Assembly: GCA_003597945.1 (NCBI GenBank)
Contig: QZJS01000031.1
Span: 1 to 62,089, forward strand
Length of the DNA: 62,089 nucleotides
Direction: 5' to 3'
Source of the DNA: Desulfobacteraceae bacterium
GTDB taxonomy: Bacteria > Desulfobacterota > Desulfobacteria > Desulfobacterales > Desulfosalsimonadaceae
Part shown: piece after piece, positions 18,301-27,600 of the stretch
How positions within the stretch are numbered: the stretch's first letter is position 1
How the letters are laid out: each line of letters opens with the position of its first letter
Translations under genes and position numbers: made by a program
Notes under the pieces: generated by a model
Told to the model about the DNA's origin: nothing
Databases searched by the model: none
What the model saw: only the letters and a program-made list of their open reading frames with translations

Positions 18301-21300
18301 AGAAACAGGGGAGGACCTGTTTGACCGCCCGGCATTAAATCGAGAGAATCAGGAGATTCAGGAGACGTGTCTTCAGTCGGCGACGGCGCGGGCGATACGG
18401 CGTCAAATGCGGACATATCGGGATACCGGGTTAAAAAGGCCGATACCCATTGCTGTGGTGGTTGCGACCAGTCACCCAACAGCAGGGTGGGGCATCCGAA
18501 AATCGATAACACATGAGCGACCACAAAGGGATCCATGATATCGGATCTGGAAAAAACGGCGATGCCGGCATTGGGAAGCGCCGGGGCAAGGGAGGCGATC
18601 TTAAAGCGTCGGTTAGACTCCGGATATACGGCAAAAAATTGCTCGGACTCCTGGCCGGGTCGCGTGGGAACCGTGGCGGCAGGGGTCAGCCGACCGCTGA
18701 TCAGTGCGGTGTGGGTATCGCTGTAGTTCATCCAGAAACGAAAATCCGGTATTTCCGGGAGCGCGGAAAGGGTCCGAAGGACATAGTCGCTGCTGATCTC
18801 CCGGGTCGCCGGGGTTTCCGGAACGGCCAGGAGCTTTGATTTGAAGGGTTTCCGGTTGGCAAGGCTCCGATACAGATGAGCTCCCGAAAGAACAAAGGGA
18901 TAAACCGTTTCGGTCTTGATGGCTGCCGGGGTTTCAAACGCGATGTAGGGAAGGCCGTCGCCGCCCAGGGCCGTGATGATTTCCGATAGACTTTCATGCC
19001 GGTCAACGGCGCGGCCGGCGATTTGATCACTGGTGATCGTAAACACCAGAAAGGGTTTATCCGGCCGGTCGGTGCTGAAGATGCGGATCATCGTATCGTC
19101 ATCTTCCAGCAGATCCATGAGATCCATGGCTTCAATGGGTTCCGGCGCCAGAAAAGTAATTGGATCCGCTGGCCGGTCTTCCGGCCTGTTAAAAAACGCA
19201 TTTTCAGCAAGGTCGTGGTAGCGTTTCACCAGGGCCTCTTGCTTCAGAGTCAGGGTTTTGACCGCCGCATTATCGGCATCATCGGCCGCGGTTTGTTCTC
19301 CTGAACGAAGTCGGGTATCGGCGATCTCCGCAGCAAGTGTCTCAGCTTCCAGGGCGCATCCCATCAGGGTGATCCAGCGCAGCCGGTCCGCTTTGGCGTG
19401 AAACAGCCGCAGGGCTTCGGGAATATCGGCTGTATCTTTGATGCGGTCCTCCATGAGCCGTTTCTCCGTGTTGATTTGTTCCTGCATGAGGTTGGCGGCA
19501 TCACCAGACAGTTGCGCAAGCCTGTCTTTCAGGTCCCGGATGCGCGTCATCCGTTGATGCATTTGCGTATAAAAATGCCATTCCCCGGCATCAAGGGGCA
19601 ACATCACATACGCCGTGCGATGGAAACGCTCCATTTCGGCCAGGCGTTCGGCAAGATTGAATGCGGCTTCGGCATTTCCTTGGGCAAAGCGCTTGATGAC
19701 CAGATCGGCAAATGCATGCATGATTTCAAAGGGCGCGCATCCGGCACGAATCAGAGTTGTGGTTTCAAGGACTTCAAGGGCCTCGTCAATGCGGCCAAGG
19801 CCGGCCAAAGCGCGCCATTTGAGATTCGGAAACACGCCTGATTCGGAAATGCTTAAGGCATTTTCGAAATGAAGGGAGGCTGCCGCCGGATCATCAAGCT
19901 GCCATGCGACAGCGGCCATATTAAGATGAAGCATCCCGGCGATTTCCATATGATCCCGGGTCCGCCGGGGCCGAAGCCGGTCGAATGTATCCAGTCCTTT
20001 CTGAAAACGGAAATACGCTTCCTGGAGACCCTTGATCCTTGCCACGGCCCCGGCAATATCATTATCATTGGCGGCATCATTGGCTGGGAGACCTGCTTTC
20101 AGGGCGTAAAAAACACCCATGCGATTATAATATGTTAGAACCTGGGTTGAAACACCGATGACGGGGTCTTTTGCGATCAGGTCCATGGCTCGCGCGTCAA
20201 ATCCTCGGATAACGGCAATGCTTTTGGGGCCGGTATAAATATCAAGATCCATGCGGCCCGCAACCGAGACCATGTTGGTGATATTGGTCATGGCGCTGAC
20301 GGCATTTCCCATTTCCAGGTTAAGTTCGGCGGAGCGGGAAAAATTGTCGAACGCGTTTTCATGATCACCGGTGCCGTTTGCCAGCAGCCCGGCCCGGTGA
20401 AAAAGAAGGGCCACGCCGAATCGGTCCTTTTCGGAAACCGGTTTTCCTTCGGGATAACCGCGCAGTTGTTTGTCCAACTGATCCCGTGCATACGCGAAAT
20501 GGTCCATTTCCAGGTAAATCCGGGCCAGAAAAGTTTCGGCCAGCCGTTTTTCCTGGACCAGGGAAAATCCATGGGCCGCCTGTGTGGCGGAGCCTTTGTC
20601 CAATGATACTTGAAATGAAAAATCGAGCAGGGCTTGGGAATCTTCTTTTTTTGGTTCGAAAATTCCGTACCGGTCGAGCAGGTCGAGGGTTTGTCTGAAC
20701 CCGTCCGCCGCGGAATGCAGATGCGCTATGCGCGCGTCGCCGGAAGTCTGGGCAGCGCGTTCATAGGCGCAATAGGCCACGGATCTGCGGTTGCGGGCCA
20801 GGTTCGCGTTTTTGCCGGTCTTCTCATTAATGGCATACACCCCTTCAAAAGCTTCCATTGCCAAATCCCATTGGCCGGCTTCCTGATAGGCCAGTCCAAG
20901 ACGATCCAGCACTTCAGCCCGCATTTCGACAAGTCGTTCCGGAAATGCCAGGGCGTCGGCCATCATCCGGGAAAACAGCGACAGATGCTGGCCGGGGTTG
21001 CGGATCTGCTCCTGACCCGTGGCAGCGCGTGAAGCGCTGTTGAGTTTATCGGCCAGGTCGAGGCTGATGCGGTTTAATTCCTGCTGACGGGCATGAACCG
21101 CGGTCATCTGTTTGCTGTATTTTCGCCATTGATCCGACGGCGGGGACGCCGCGTCCGTGGTCAGTTCGGCAACCCGCCGGCTGTTTTCCGACTGCAACCG
21201 CGCCAGGGCATCGGCTGTTTCAGTCAGATGCGGATGTTTTTTTGCCGGGGCGATAATCTGATCCATGATATAACGGTGCAGCCGGTCAAAAGCCCGGGAG

Positions 21301-23996
21301 GCGGCCACCGGATCCATACGCCTGACGATCAGATCCCGCAGGGAGGCAAAAGCCTGGATGGTCGTATCCAGGTCCCCGGATTGAAAGGCGCATTCGCCCA
21401 GGCGTTTGTAATAAACGATTTCCGTGTCGGGCACATCGAATGCAATGCCGTAGGCCATGCGCAAATTGTAGAATTCCAGGGCCTTGCCGTACTGTTTGAG
21501 CAGGTAGAAGGCATTGCCGATATTTAATGCCAGGTTGGCGGCGTTTTCCGGGTTCTGCTGGGGATCATTTAAAAAAAAGGCTTTCTGGTAGGAGGCCAGG
21601 GCCAGTTCCAGGCCGTTTCTTCGGCCGTAGAGGGTTTCCGACACCTCACACACATAACCCAGTGTCTGGTGAAAATATTCAATCCGGCCGTTACGCCGGA
21701 TGGCTTCGCGAATCAGTTTTTCCGATTCCCTGATTGCATCCAATGTTTCCAGATAGGTCAGGCAGAGTCCCACGCCATAAAGCAGTAGCGGATCATCCGG
21801 GATTATGGCCAGTTCGGCCCGGTAATGATTAAGAACGCGATCCACATCGCCGAAAGCCGCCGCGCACTTGATATATCCCCGGTGGGCTTCGATGATCTTG
21901 TGGTCGAAATCGATGAGTTCCTTGAAAATGTTCTGGGCCGTCGGTATTTCTCCCAGCCGGAAGTGAAACTCGCCGGATGCGATTTTTTTCCAAATATATT
22001 CGTTTCGGGCCGTCTGATAAATGGCGTCATCCGGCGGGCGGGCGTCGATCTCGGTTTCATAGAGATCCAGAGCGGCCCTGAACCGCTCCTCCCGGTAAAG
22101 TATTTCCGCCAAGGCCAGCCGGGCCGCTGCCGTCTGAACCGAAAGCACCGGGTAGGCGTCAATGACCTGACGGAAGGCGGTTTTGGCGATTTCCCACTGG
22201 CCGTCATCAAAATAAAGGTCACCGATACGGTTGAGCGCGCTCATGGCCAGGACCGGTGCGTCATCGCGGTTTTGCCGCGCGATTTCCTGAAGCTGCCGGG
22301 TTCTGGCTGTTGGCTCATTTGCCGGCAGGTCGGCCAGAAGCCGGTCGATCATGCGATCCGCGGCCCGGGCCGCCCATTGGTGCTCTTCGGGATAATCGCT
22401 GATGATGGATCTTAATATGGCCGATGACTGGCCGGGGATGCCGATTTTATCATAAATATCAGCGGCAAGAAAAAGGGCCCGGGCTTTTTGATGGTCCTGG
22501 GCATCCGGGTTTTTGGCAATCCAGTCCAGATAAGCGATGGCCCGGCTCATGGCCGCTGCCCCGGCGGCGTTTGATGACAGTATTCGGGCGCTTTCAAAAT
22601 CGGCTTCAATTTTAACCGCATCGCTCCGGTTGTCCGCGATACCGGCGATTTCATCCAGGGCGTCGTCTTTGAGATTTTGCCGGATCTCCGGTCGGGCCGC
22701 GCTTTGTGCTTTTTGATCATAGACGATGACCGCCTTGCGGATCTTTGCAAGAGAAGCCTGGGGTTCGATGCCGCTGAAACGGCCGGTAATCCGCGTGTAG
22801 GCTTCCAGGGCAGATGCAGGCATGTCCAGGCCTTCAAAGATTTCTCCCACGGCATACGCAGCCTGGGCGCAGGCCTCGGGCGCTTCGGGAAAGCCCTCAA
22901 TGATTTTATAATAGGCCAGCAGGCTGATATGGGGCTGAAAGGGAATCCGGTTGGCGATCCGACGGGCTCTGGCCGTTTGCTGATCAACATTTTGCGCGGC
23001 AACCACCGGTCCGTCCGCCGGCAGGACCCAGCAATTGGAAGGACCGCCGTAATTGGACAGGAAATAGAGATTGCCGTCCGCGCAATATGGTTGCAACGAG
23101 GTATAGGTATAGGGCGTCACCGGGAACGGTTCAGCCTCGGGCGCATCGGTTTGCAAGCGGCAGATCACGGCATTGTCTTCGGGGGTGATCCTGTCGTCCC
23201 GGTTGGTATCGGCATCGATCCTTGCGAAATAAAGGGTCTTTCCATCATCGGACCATGACGGAAACATGTCAATGGCATCGCCGGCGGTGAGTTGACGCAG
23301 GTCTTTGGAACCCGTGTCCAGAATGAAAATATTGCCTGATGGATGGTCGCGAAAAGAGATAAACGTCAGTTTTTCGCCGTCCGGCGATACGGCGCAGGAC
23401 ATGGCGTCTCCATCGGTATCAACAGGTACTGGTTTTTTTTGCGGAGCGGCGGGGTTAAGGAAAAACAGGCCGCTGGACGTGCCCGGGCCGTTTTGATGAA
23501 AATAAAGCCGGCGGCTGTCGGCAGAAAAGCAGGGCCCTCCGTCCGCGCTGTCTCTTCCGGTAAGGCGCACGGGCTCAGGAGACGGAGCTTTTAAATCAAG
23601 GAGGTAGATATCTCCCTTGACGTCGTAGTCGGTGCCCACATAGGCGGCAAATCTGCCGTCGGGAGACAGGGCCGGTCCGGACTTGGCTGAGTTGTCTGAT
23701 ATGAGCCGACGCGGGATGTCCGCACCCGCGGGATCAATGGATGCCAGCCAGAGGGTAGTTGGTTTTTGAGTGCCGGTGATATAGAGTATCTGCCGGTTTT
23801 TTCCGCACACCGCCATGTCAAATACCGTATCCGGACTGGCCGTGACCTGGACCGGACCGACAACATCGGCTTCGGCATCGGGCATCATTACGGCCCCGAC
23901 CGACCCTCCCTGGAAAAACAGCACGGCTGTGGCCACCGACAGAATCAGAAGAAAAACAAGTCTTCGCATTTTGATAAATTTATATATCCGCGGCAT
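15351..23996 (-). CDS. Giant exported beta-propeller/TPR/CHAT caspase-like protein
   Basis: 2881 residues, start at 23996 with AAGGA upstream, six bases after the lipoprotein gene. Order: signal peptide (1-36); TolB/PD40-type beta-propeller (about 45-335, repeats such as SPDGRFAAYVGTD and SPDGEKLTFISF) with a DTNRDDRITPED EF-hand-like loop near 262; long TPR array (about 340-1480); coiled segment; a divergent region at about 1610-1865 resembling a CHAT fold without catalytic residues; second, regular TPR array (about 1900-2470); C-terminal CHAT protease (about 2500-2881). The catalytic pair is visible: His2742 in HIASHGEFD (codon 15771-15773) and Cys2794 in LSACQTG (codon 15615-15617). CHAT proteins are clan CD (caspase/separase-like) peptidases; substrate unknown. 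Confidence 0.88.
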   Translation of the reverse strand: MPRIYKFIKMRRLVFLLILSVATAVLFFQGGSVGAVMMPDAEADVVGPVQVTASPDTVFDMAVCGKNRQILYITGTQKPTTLWLASIDPAGADIPRRLISDNSAKSGPALSPDGRFAAYVGTDYDVKGDIYLLDLKAPSPEPVRLTGRDSADGGPCFSADSRRLYFHQNGPGTSSGLFFLNPAAPQKKPVPVDTDGDAMSCAVSPDGEKLTFISFRDHPSGNIFILDTGSKDLRQLTAGDAIDMFPSWSDDGKTLYFARIDADTNRDDRITPEDNAVICRLQTDAPEAEPFPVTPYTYTSLQPYCADGNLYFLSNYGGPSNCWVLPADGPVVAAQNVDQQTARARRIANRIPFQPHISLLAYYKIIEGFPEAPEACAQAAYAVGEIFEGLDMPASALEAYTRITGRFSGIEPQASLAKIRKAVIVYDQKAQSAARPEIRQNLKDDALDEIAGIADNRSDAVKIEADFESARILSSNAAGAAAMSRAIAYLDWIAKNPDAQDHQKARALFLAADIYDKIGIPGQSSAILRSIISDYPEEHQWAARAADRMIDRLLADLPANEPTARTRQLQEIARQNRDDAPVLAMSALNRIGDLYFDDGQWEIAKTAFRQVIDAYPVLSVQTAAARLALAEILYREERFRAALDLYETEIDARPPDDAIYQTARNEYIWKKIASGEFHFRLGEIPTAQNIFKELIDFDHKIIEAHRGYIKCAAAFGDVDRVLNHYRAELAIIPDDPLLLYGVGLCLTYLETLDAIRESEKLIREAIRRNGRIEYFHQTLGYVCEVSETLYGRRNGLELALASYQKAFFLNDPQQNPENAANLALNIGNAFYLLKQYGKALEFYNLRMAYGIAFDVPDTEIVYYKRLGECAFQSGDLDTTIQAFASLRDLIVRRMDPVAASRAFDRLHRYIMDQIIAPAKKHPHLTETADALARLQSENSRRVAELTTDAASPPSDQWRKYSKQMTAVHARQQELNRISLDLADKLNSASRAATGQEQIRNPGQHLSLFSRMMADALAFPERLVEMRAEVLDRLGLAYQEAGQWDLAMEAFEGVYAINEKTGKNANLARNRRSVAYCAYERAAQTSGDARIAHLHSAADGFRQTLDLLDRYGIFEPKKEDSQALLDFSFQVSLDKGSATQAAHGFSLVQEKRLAETFLARIYLEMDHFAYARDQLDKQLRGYPEGKPVSEKDRFGVALLFHRAGLLANGTGDHENAFDNFSRSAELNLEMGNAVSAMTNITNMVSVAGRMDLDIYTGPKSIAVIRGFDARAMDLIAKDPVIGVSTQVLTYYNRMGVFYALKAGLPANDAANDNDIAGAVARIKGLQEAYFRFQKGLDTFDRLRPRRTRDHMEIAGMLHLNMAAVAWQLDDPAAASLHFENALSISESGVFPNLKWRALAGLGRIDEALEVLETTTLIRAGCAPFEIMHAFADLVIKRFAQGNAEAAFNLAERLAEMERFHRTAYVMLPLDAGEWHFYTQMHQRMTRIRDLKDRLAQLSGDAANLMQEQINTEKRLMEDRIKDTADIPEALRLFHAKADRLRWITLMGCALEAETLAAEIADTRLRSGEQTAADDADNAAVKTLTLKQEALVKRYHDLAENAFFNRPEDRPADPITFLAPEPIEAMDLMDLLEDDDTMIRIFSTDRPDKPFLVFTITSDQIAGRAVDRHESLSEIITALGGDGLPYIAFETPAAIKTETVYPFVLSGAHLYRSLANRKPFKSKLLAVPETPATREISSDYVLRTLSALPEIPDFRFWMNYSDTHTALISGRLTPAATVPTRPGQESEQFFAVYPESNRRFKIASLAPALPNAGIAVFSRSDIMDPFVVAHVLSIFGCPTLLLGDWSQPPQQWVSAFLTRYPDMSAFDAVSPAPSPTEDTSPESPDSLDLMPGGQTGPPLFLGYKGMAPEAAAAFADKNFVSYVRTGRAAYDAGDDFTAISMMDNAISVAEEVPKYAQYLPGLFQIGRESAFRSGNIEKARVYAEQLAQRLDKVQPDTPAHAEALLRLGLIYARLEDYTRAVSPIENAVEIMSELQADDALIRAMTDLGIVLENATRYESALSRFTSAETLSETLGMPELQAAQNLNIGRIYDLRLSRYPEAISFYKKALEIYRQSDNPEKTAETLVNIGRCYRLLGNFSAADRHYQQALVLVDDDPAEPPSLGHLTILMEQANNAWFQGRYEEAFRLQRRIVVAAEAAPWPGLQVMAQNTGGLIWWTLGNYDKAMAELRQALKTAETLKVRRDEIATTLNNIGLIYRDMAQYEDALRMFDRALAIDLEIGSQWAIAYDYRNQGLTRLMLKQPETALPLFEQSHAISSAIGNKINAAKALLGLGGAQTDLNRFAEAENTFVQALDLSRSMMLRETEWRSLFGLAKIKLEFRKDPQAAEQLLREAIDVIEGLRAEMKIDALKESFLENKLSVYEALVLLLADQERGEEAFEIAERSRARNFIDLLGNQPITLGDAAETALFEKIRLRRSEIETIESMLAGATREDEREAYADRLETLQNDLNGALADIQALNPELAAMVSVTPVDAASIIKNLSPGVALASYYVTDKEILCWILTPKNPGGAQSAAIRLVRVPADKTTLEQEILVYRRILQNLEPFEKHGRDLYHRLVAPILPWLDGIDTLGIIPHGSLHYLSFATLFDGDRFLVDTHALFYLPSASILEYSVTKRTSYDKQKIEVLAVGNPDLGDPILNLPFAEHEVHAIGWNFPAITVLTREKATRDWVVDNIDRFDIIHIASHGEFDPVNPLLSALKLASRRGADVLAGHHAGDLSAREIFGLTINAELVVLSACQTGLGKVSAGDDVVGLNRSFLYAGTHAVISSLWRVSDVSTAMLIKSFYRRYMEQNKAKSIRDAMRHVKSRYPHPGYWGAFTLAGDYE

Positions 23997-24001
23997 GATT
24001 T

Positions 24002-24589
24002 TTATTCCTTTTTAACGGTCCATGCGCCGTCTTCGGACTGGATCCGGGTTCCGGGATCGGCCCGGTCTGCTTCGATTTTTGCAAAAATTGCCGCCACCTC
24101 TTCGAAGTCCGCGTCGGTGATAGAAGCATTCATATGGATCACATGGCGCATGATCGTTTCCCGGGACACATTGACCTGATTTACCACTGCTTGAAATTCC
24201 TCAGGGCCGAACCGCTGGGCCGATTCTTTGAGGTGTTCCGGAACATCGGCCCGGTTCATCTCAAAAATGGTGATCAACCCCTGCCTGTTTTCCCCGACCC
24301 ATCCGAGTTTTTTGAAAAGATCCAGATCATCGGCGTGAAAATCTACGATCTGCATACTGGCAATGACTTCCTGCTGCTCCCGGCTGGATTCCGGGGGCGG
24401 GGCGATATTGCCTTCGGAATCAACGCCCCGCACCGATGCCGTCAGCAGCATCTGGGTGTCTAAAGAATTGTAGGACCCAAGCACCTGGTTTTCAAGGGCG
24501 GTCCGTTCGCTGAGCATTTCCACCTTGACATCAGCCAGGGTGCATCCCCCCAGCGCCAGCAGCATGGCCATGGCCATTATCTTTTTCAT
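24002..24589 (-). CDS. DUF1318-like lipoprotein (YdbL-type partner of AsmA protein)
   Basis: 195 residues from ATG 24589 (AGGTGG eight bases upstream); a longer frame from 24640 is unlikely. The signal ends in the lipobox LALGGC (Cys about 16). The mature part contains LTASVRGVDSEG, FHADDLDLFKKLGWVGEN and a C-terminal GTRIQSEDGAWTVKK. I recognise these as features of DUF1318 proteins of Desulfobacterota; E. coli YdbL ends similarly. YdbL works with the AsmA-like YdbH and lipoprotein YnbE in envelope lipid transport, and an AsmA-type gene lies 25 bases upstream here. A function with the AsmA protein is likely; a link to the CHAT protein is inferred from the operon. Confidence 0.7.
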   Translation of the reverse strand: MKKIMAMAMLLALGGCTLADVKVEMLSERTALENQVLGSYNSLDTQMLLTASVRGVDSEGNIAPPPESSREQQEVIASMQIVDFHADDLDLFKKLGWVGENRQGLITIFEMNRADVPEHLKESAQRFGPEEFQAVVNQVNVSRETIMRHVIHMNASITDADFEEVAAIFAKIEADRADPGTRIQSEDGAWTVKKE

Positions 24590-24614
24590 ATGCTCCACCT
24601 TCCTGATTTTGCAT

Positions 24615-27600
24615 TTATTTAAATAATATCGTCCGTCCATCGGGATTGACGGTCAGGGTTTCCGCCGACAGGCGGCCCAGCAGTAAAGCAATGGCTTCAA
24701 GGGGCGCCGCGGCGGATTCATATTTTTCGATGCCGGGGAGCCGGGCAATGTTGAGACGCTGGATGGCCGGAAGCGAAATATTGATATTTCTGACCGTCAC
24801 TTCGCCCCGGATGGAAAGAAAACCATCCCTTATGTCAATGCGGATCCATCGGGGTGAACCGTTTCTCAGAATGCGGCGCTGGGCCATGACCGCTTCGTTG
24901 CTTTCATGGGGATCCAGCGCATAAAGAAGGCGTTCGATGGCCCGTGAGCCGATTTTGGTAAATTCAATGGAGATCGCCATGTTTTCCAGAAGAACCGGTA
25001 TTTCATGCGTGACCGGAATATCGGCATACACCATTCCCCGGATTTCAGCCCGGGGATCATCCCTGCCGGAATAGAGTTCCGGAAAAAAGGCCGCGGTGTT
25101 GACCCCGGAAAAATTCAGGGTGGACCTGACCCTTAAATCCTTCTGATTGTTTAGCAGATTGAGGGTTCCATTGATGGTGCCGCCGAGCAGATTGAATTCA
25201 AAATAATTGACGCCGAAAATGCCGTTGACCACGTCCATTACAATCCGTGACGGTCCCACATTGAGTGGCAGGGGTCCTTTTACCATGGATACCGCATTAA
25301 CGGAGATTTCAGAAGACGGGCTTGTGCGTTCCTTTAATTGTTTCAGATGCCGGTAGATGTCATTGCCGGACTTTCGGGAACGCATGGTCCCCAGGGTTTC
25401 GGGCTGCAATACCTGTTTAGATAAAAGGGGGCCGCCGGTTATCCGATCCGGATGTTCGGGGTCAAGGACCACCATCTTGTAGGTTTTGGACCATGTTATG
25501 CCCGCATCAGCGTCTGAGACGGTAATCACATCTTTGATATCTATGTTGACGCGGTCCATATCCAGGCGGATATCGCCGGTGATGTGGTTGCCGGGAATCA
25601 GATGAAGATCGGTCCGGGCGGCAACCGATCCGCTCAGATCCATCGCCGGCATGCCGGTGACGCCCATGCTTTTGATTCTGGAAAGATCAGCCATATCCAC
25701 CCCTGCCGACAGGGTCGCGCCGACCCGGGAAAGCGCGGCATAAGGCGCGGCCATATTTCCCGAAGCCAGCAGACGGTCCAGCCCGTCAAGAGAAAGAGTG
25801 ATTGCCTGCCGGATGCCGATGGGATCGATATTGAGGCGCTGATCCAGATCAACGGCGGACAGGAAACGGTGGCCCGCATCAACGATCAGATCCGCGGAAA
25901 CAGGATTCTCTGGTTTTAATCCCGGAAGTCCCTCAATATCGCCGATTTGCCATCGGCACGACAGTTTTCCATCGCCGGTGCGGCCATTTAAACTATAGGA
26001 GAGCAGGGGATCGCCGGAAATCGCGGCCACCGTAAGCCGGTTTTTCTCATCTGTGCCCAGTTCCAGTCGCCCCTCCGGCAGAAGGGCCGTAAAAGACAGC
26101 GTGGTGAGAAAATCAAGGTTGCCTTCCCATTGCATGGCTTTAAGGCCTGCCATGGCCTTTTCATCCGGGAGCCGGCCGTCCATGTTGAGATCAAGATTTA
26201 AAACACCAGCGGCGGCCATTTCGGGTTTGATGAAATCCGTGAATCTTTCCGTCAGCAGGGCCAGATCGGCCTTCATGCCGGCACGGCCCCGGGCCATGGA
26301 GCGCCCCGTGTCTGAGACATCGGCCCGGATCTCAAGGGACAGTGCGTCGTCAATGGCCAGTTCGGCAGTAAAACCGGACATGTCAATGGTCAGCGGTTTG
26401 ATTTCTGAAAGCATAAATTCAGAAAACGCGGCATTAAACCTGCCCGAAAGTATAATTTGCTTTTCACCCGCAAGGGTTGCCGCGGCATTTTCGATATTTA
26501 TACCGGCGGAATCCATCGCGGCCTTTAAAATACCGTTTTCATCCAGCGAAACCATCAACTTGATAGCCTGGTGGAGCCCTTTGATATTGAGCAGGGGCAA
26601 AATCGAGACGGCCCCGACATGAAGCGATTCGGTCAGCGTGAAGTTGCCGGCAACGGCAAAAGGCGAATCCGGCACTTTTTTGATGTTTTCTCCGAGGACC
26701 CGCAACGCATCCAGATTCAGGTTTTTAACCGATACATCCTGGTCTTTGGATTTCATATCAAAGGCATCGGCCCGGATGGCGGCAGTGAGGCCGGCTGATA
26801 CGGGGAAAAAGGATATCAGTTCGGACTGCGCATCGGTAATGGACAGTCGGGCGCCCGTAAGGTTTATACGGCTGGTTTTGTCGGCCGGCGCAGGCGTGAT
26901 TATGATATGCGGCAGATCAAGGCCGATGGTTTTGCATGAGATTTTTGCCGAACCTGATTTCAAACCTCCGGCAAACGCAAGCTGTTGAATCGATAAAACC
27001 GACGGTGTGCCGGTATCGGGAAGAGCAAGGATATCCGGCATGAAATCAGCTAAAAACGCGACAATTTCATTGATATGGACATCTAATGACGCCATGGTCA
27101 TATCCGCCGATGGTTCCCCGGATGTCAGCTCGTCTATTTTTCCGGAAAGTTCCAGGTCGGTATTTTCAAGGAGCCGAATCCGGCCGGTATCTATGGCCAG
27201 GGTGCCTTCCTGTACATCGTATGTACCCGCGGTCTGAATTTTGATATTTCCGGATGAAAGCGAACGGTTTTTGATGACGGAGCCGGAAAATCCGAGATCC
27301 TCGCCGGTAAGCCGGATATCAAAGGAAATGGGGGCATCGGGCATGCCGGAACTGTTGGCGGCAAGATGAATCCGGCCGGTGGGCCGCATCCGTTCGGAAA
27401 GGCCGGGCGCAAAAAGGTATGCCAGATCCGCCATGGCATCGAGATTGACATTGATATCTCCCCGGATGCCGGCCTCTCTCATATCGCCGGCCAGCACTGC
27501 CGTAAAACCCGGCAGATCCATGTCCGCTTCAACAGCGGTGTTTTGAACAACCAGAATGCCGTCTTCATCAAACAGGCCGGAGACCATCACCGAAACCGTC

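Noticed and set aside
15808-23600. Many long open frames on the plus strand opposite the CHAT gene
   Set aside because: They are shadows of a GC-rich coding strand; none has a ribosome binding site or a recognisable domain.
15351-23996. Craspase or gasdermin-protease defence system
   Set aside because: The CHAT protein is exported, and no gRAMP/Cas7-11, CRISPR array or gasdermin-like gene is in the window.
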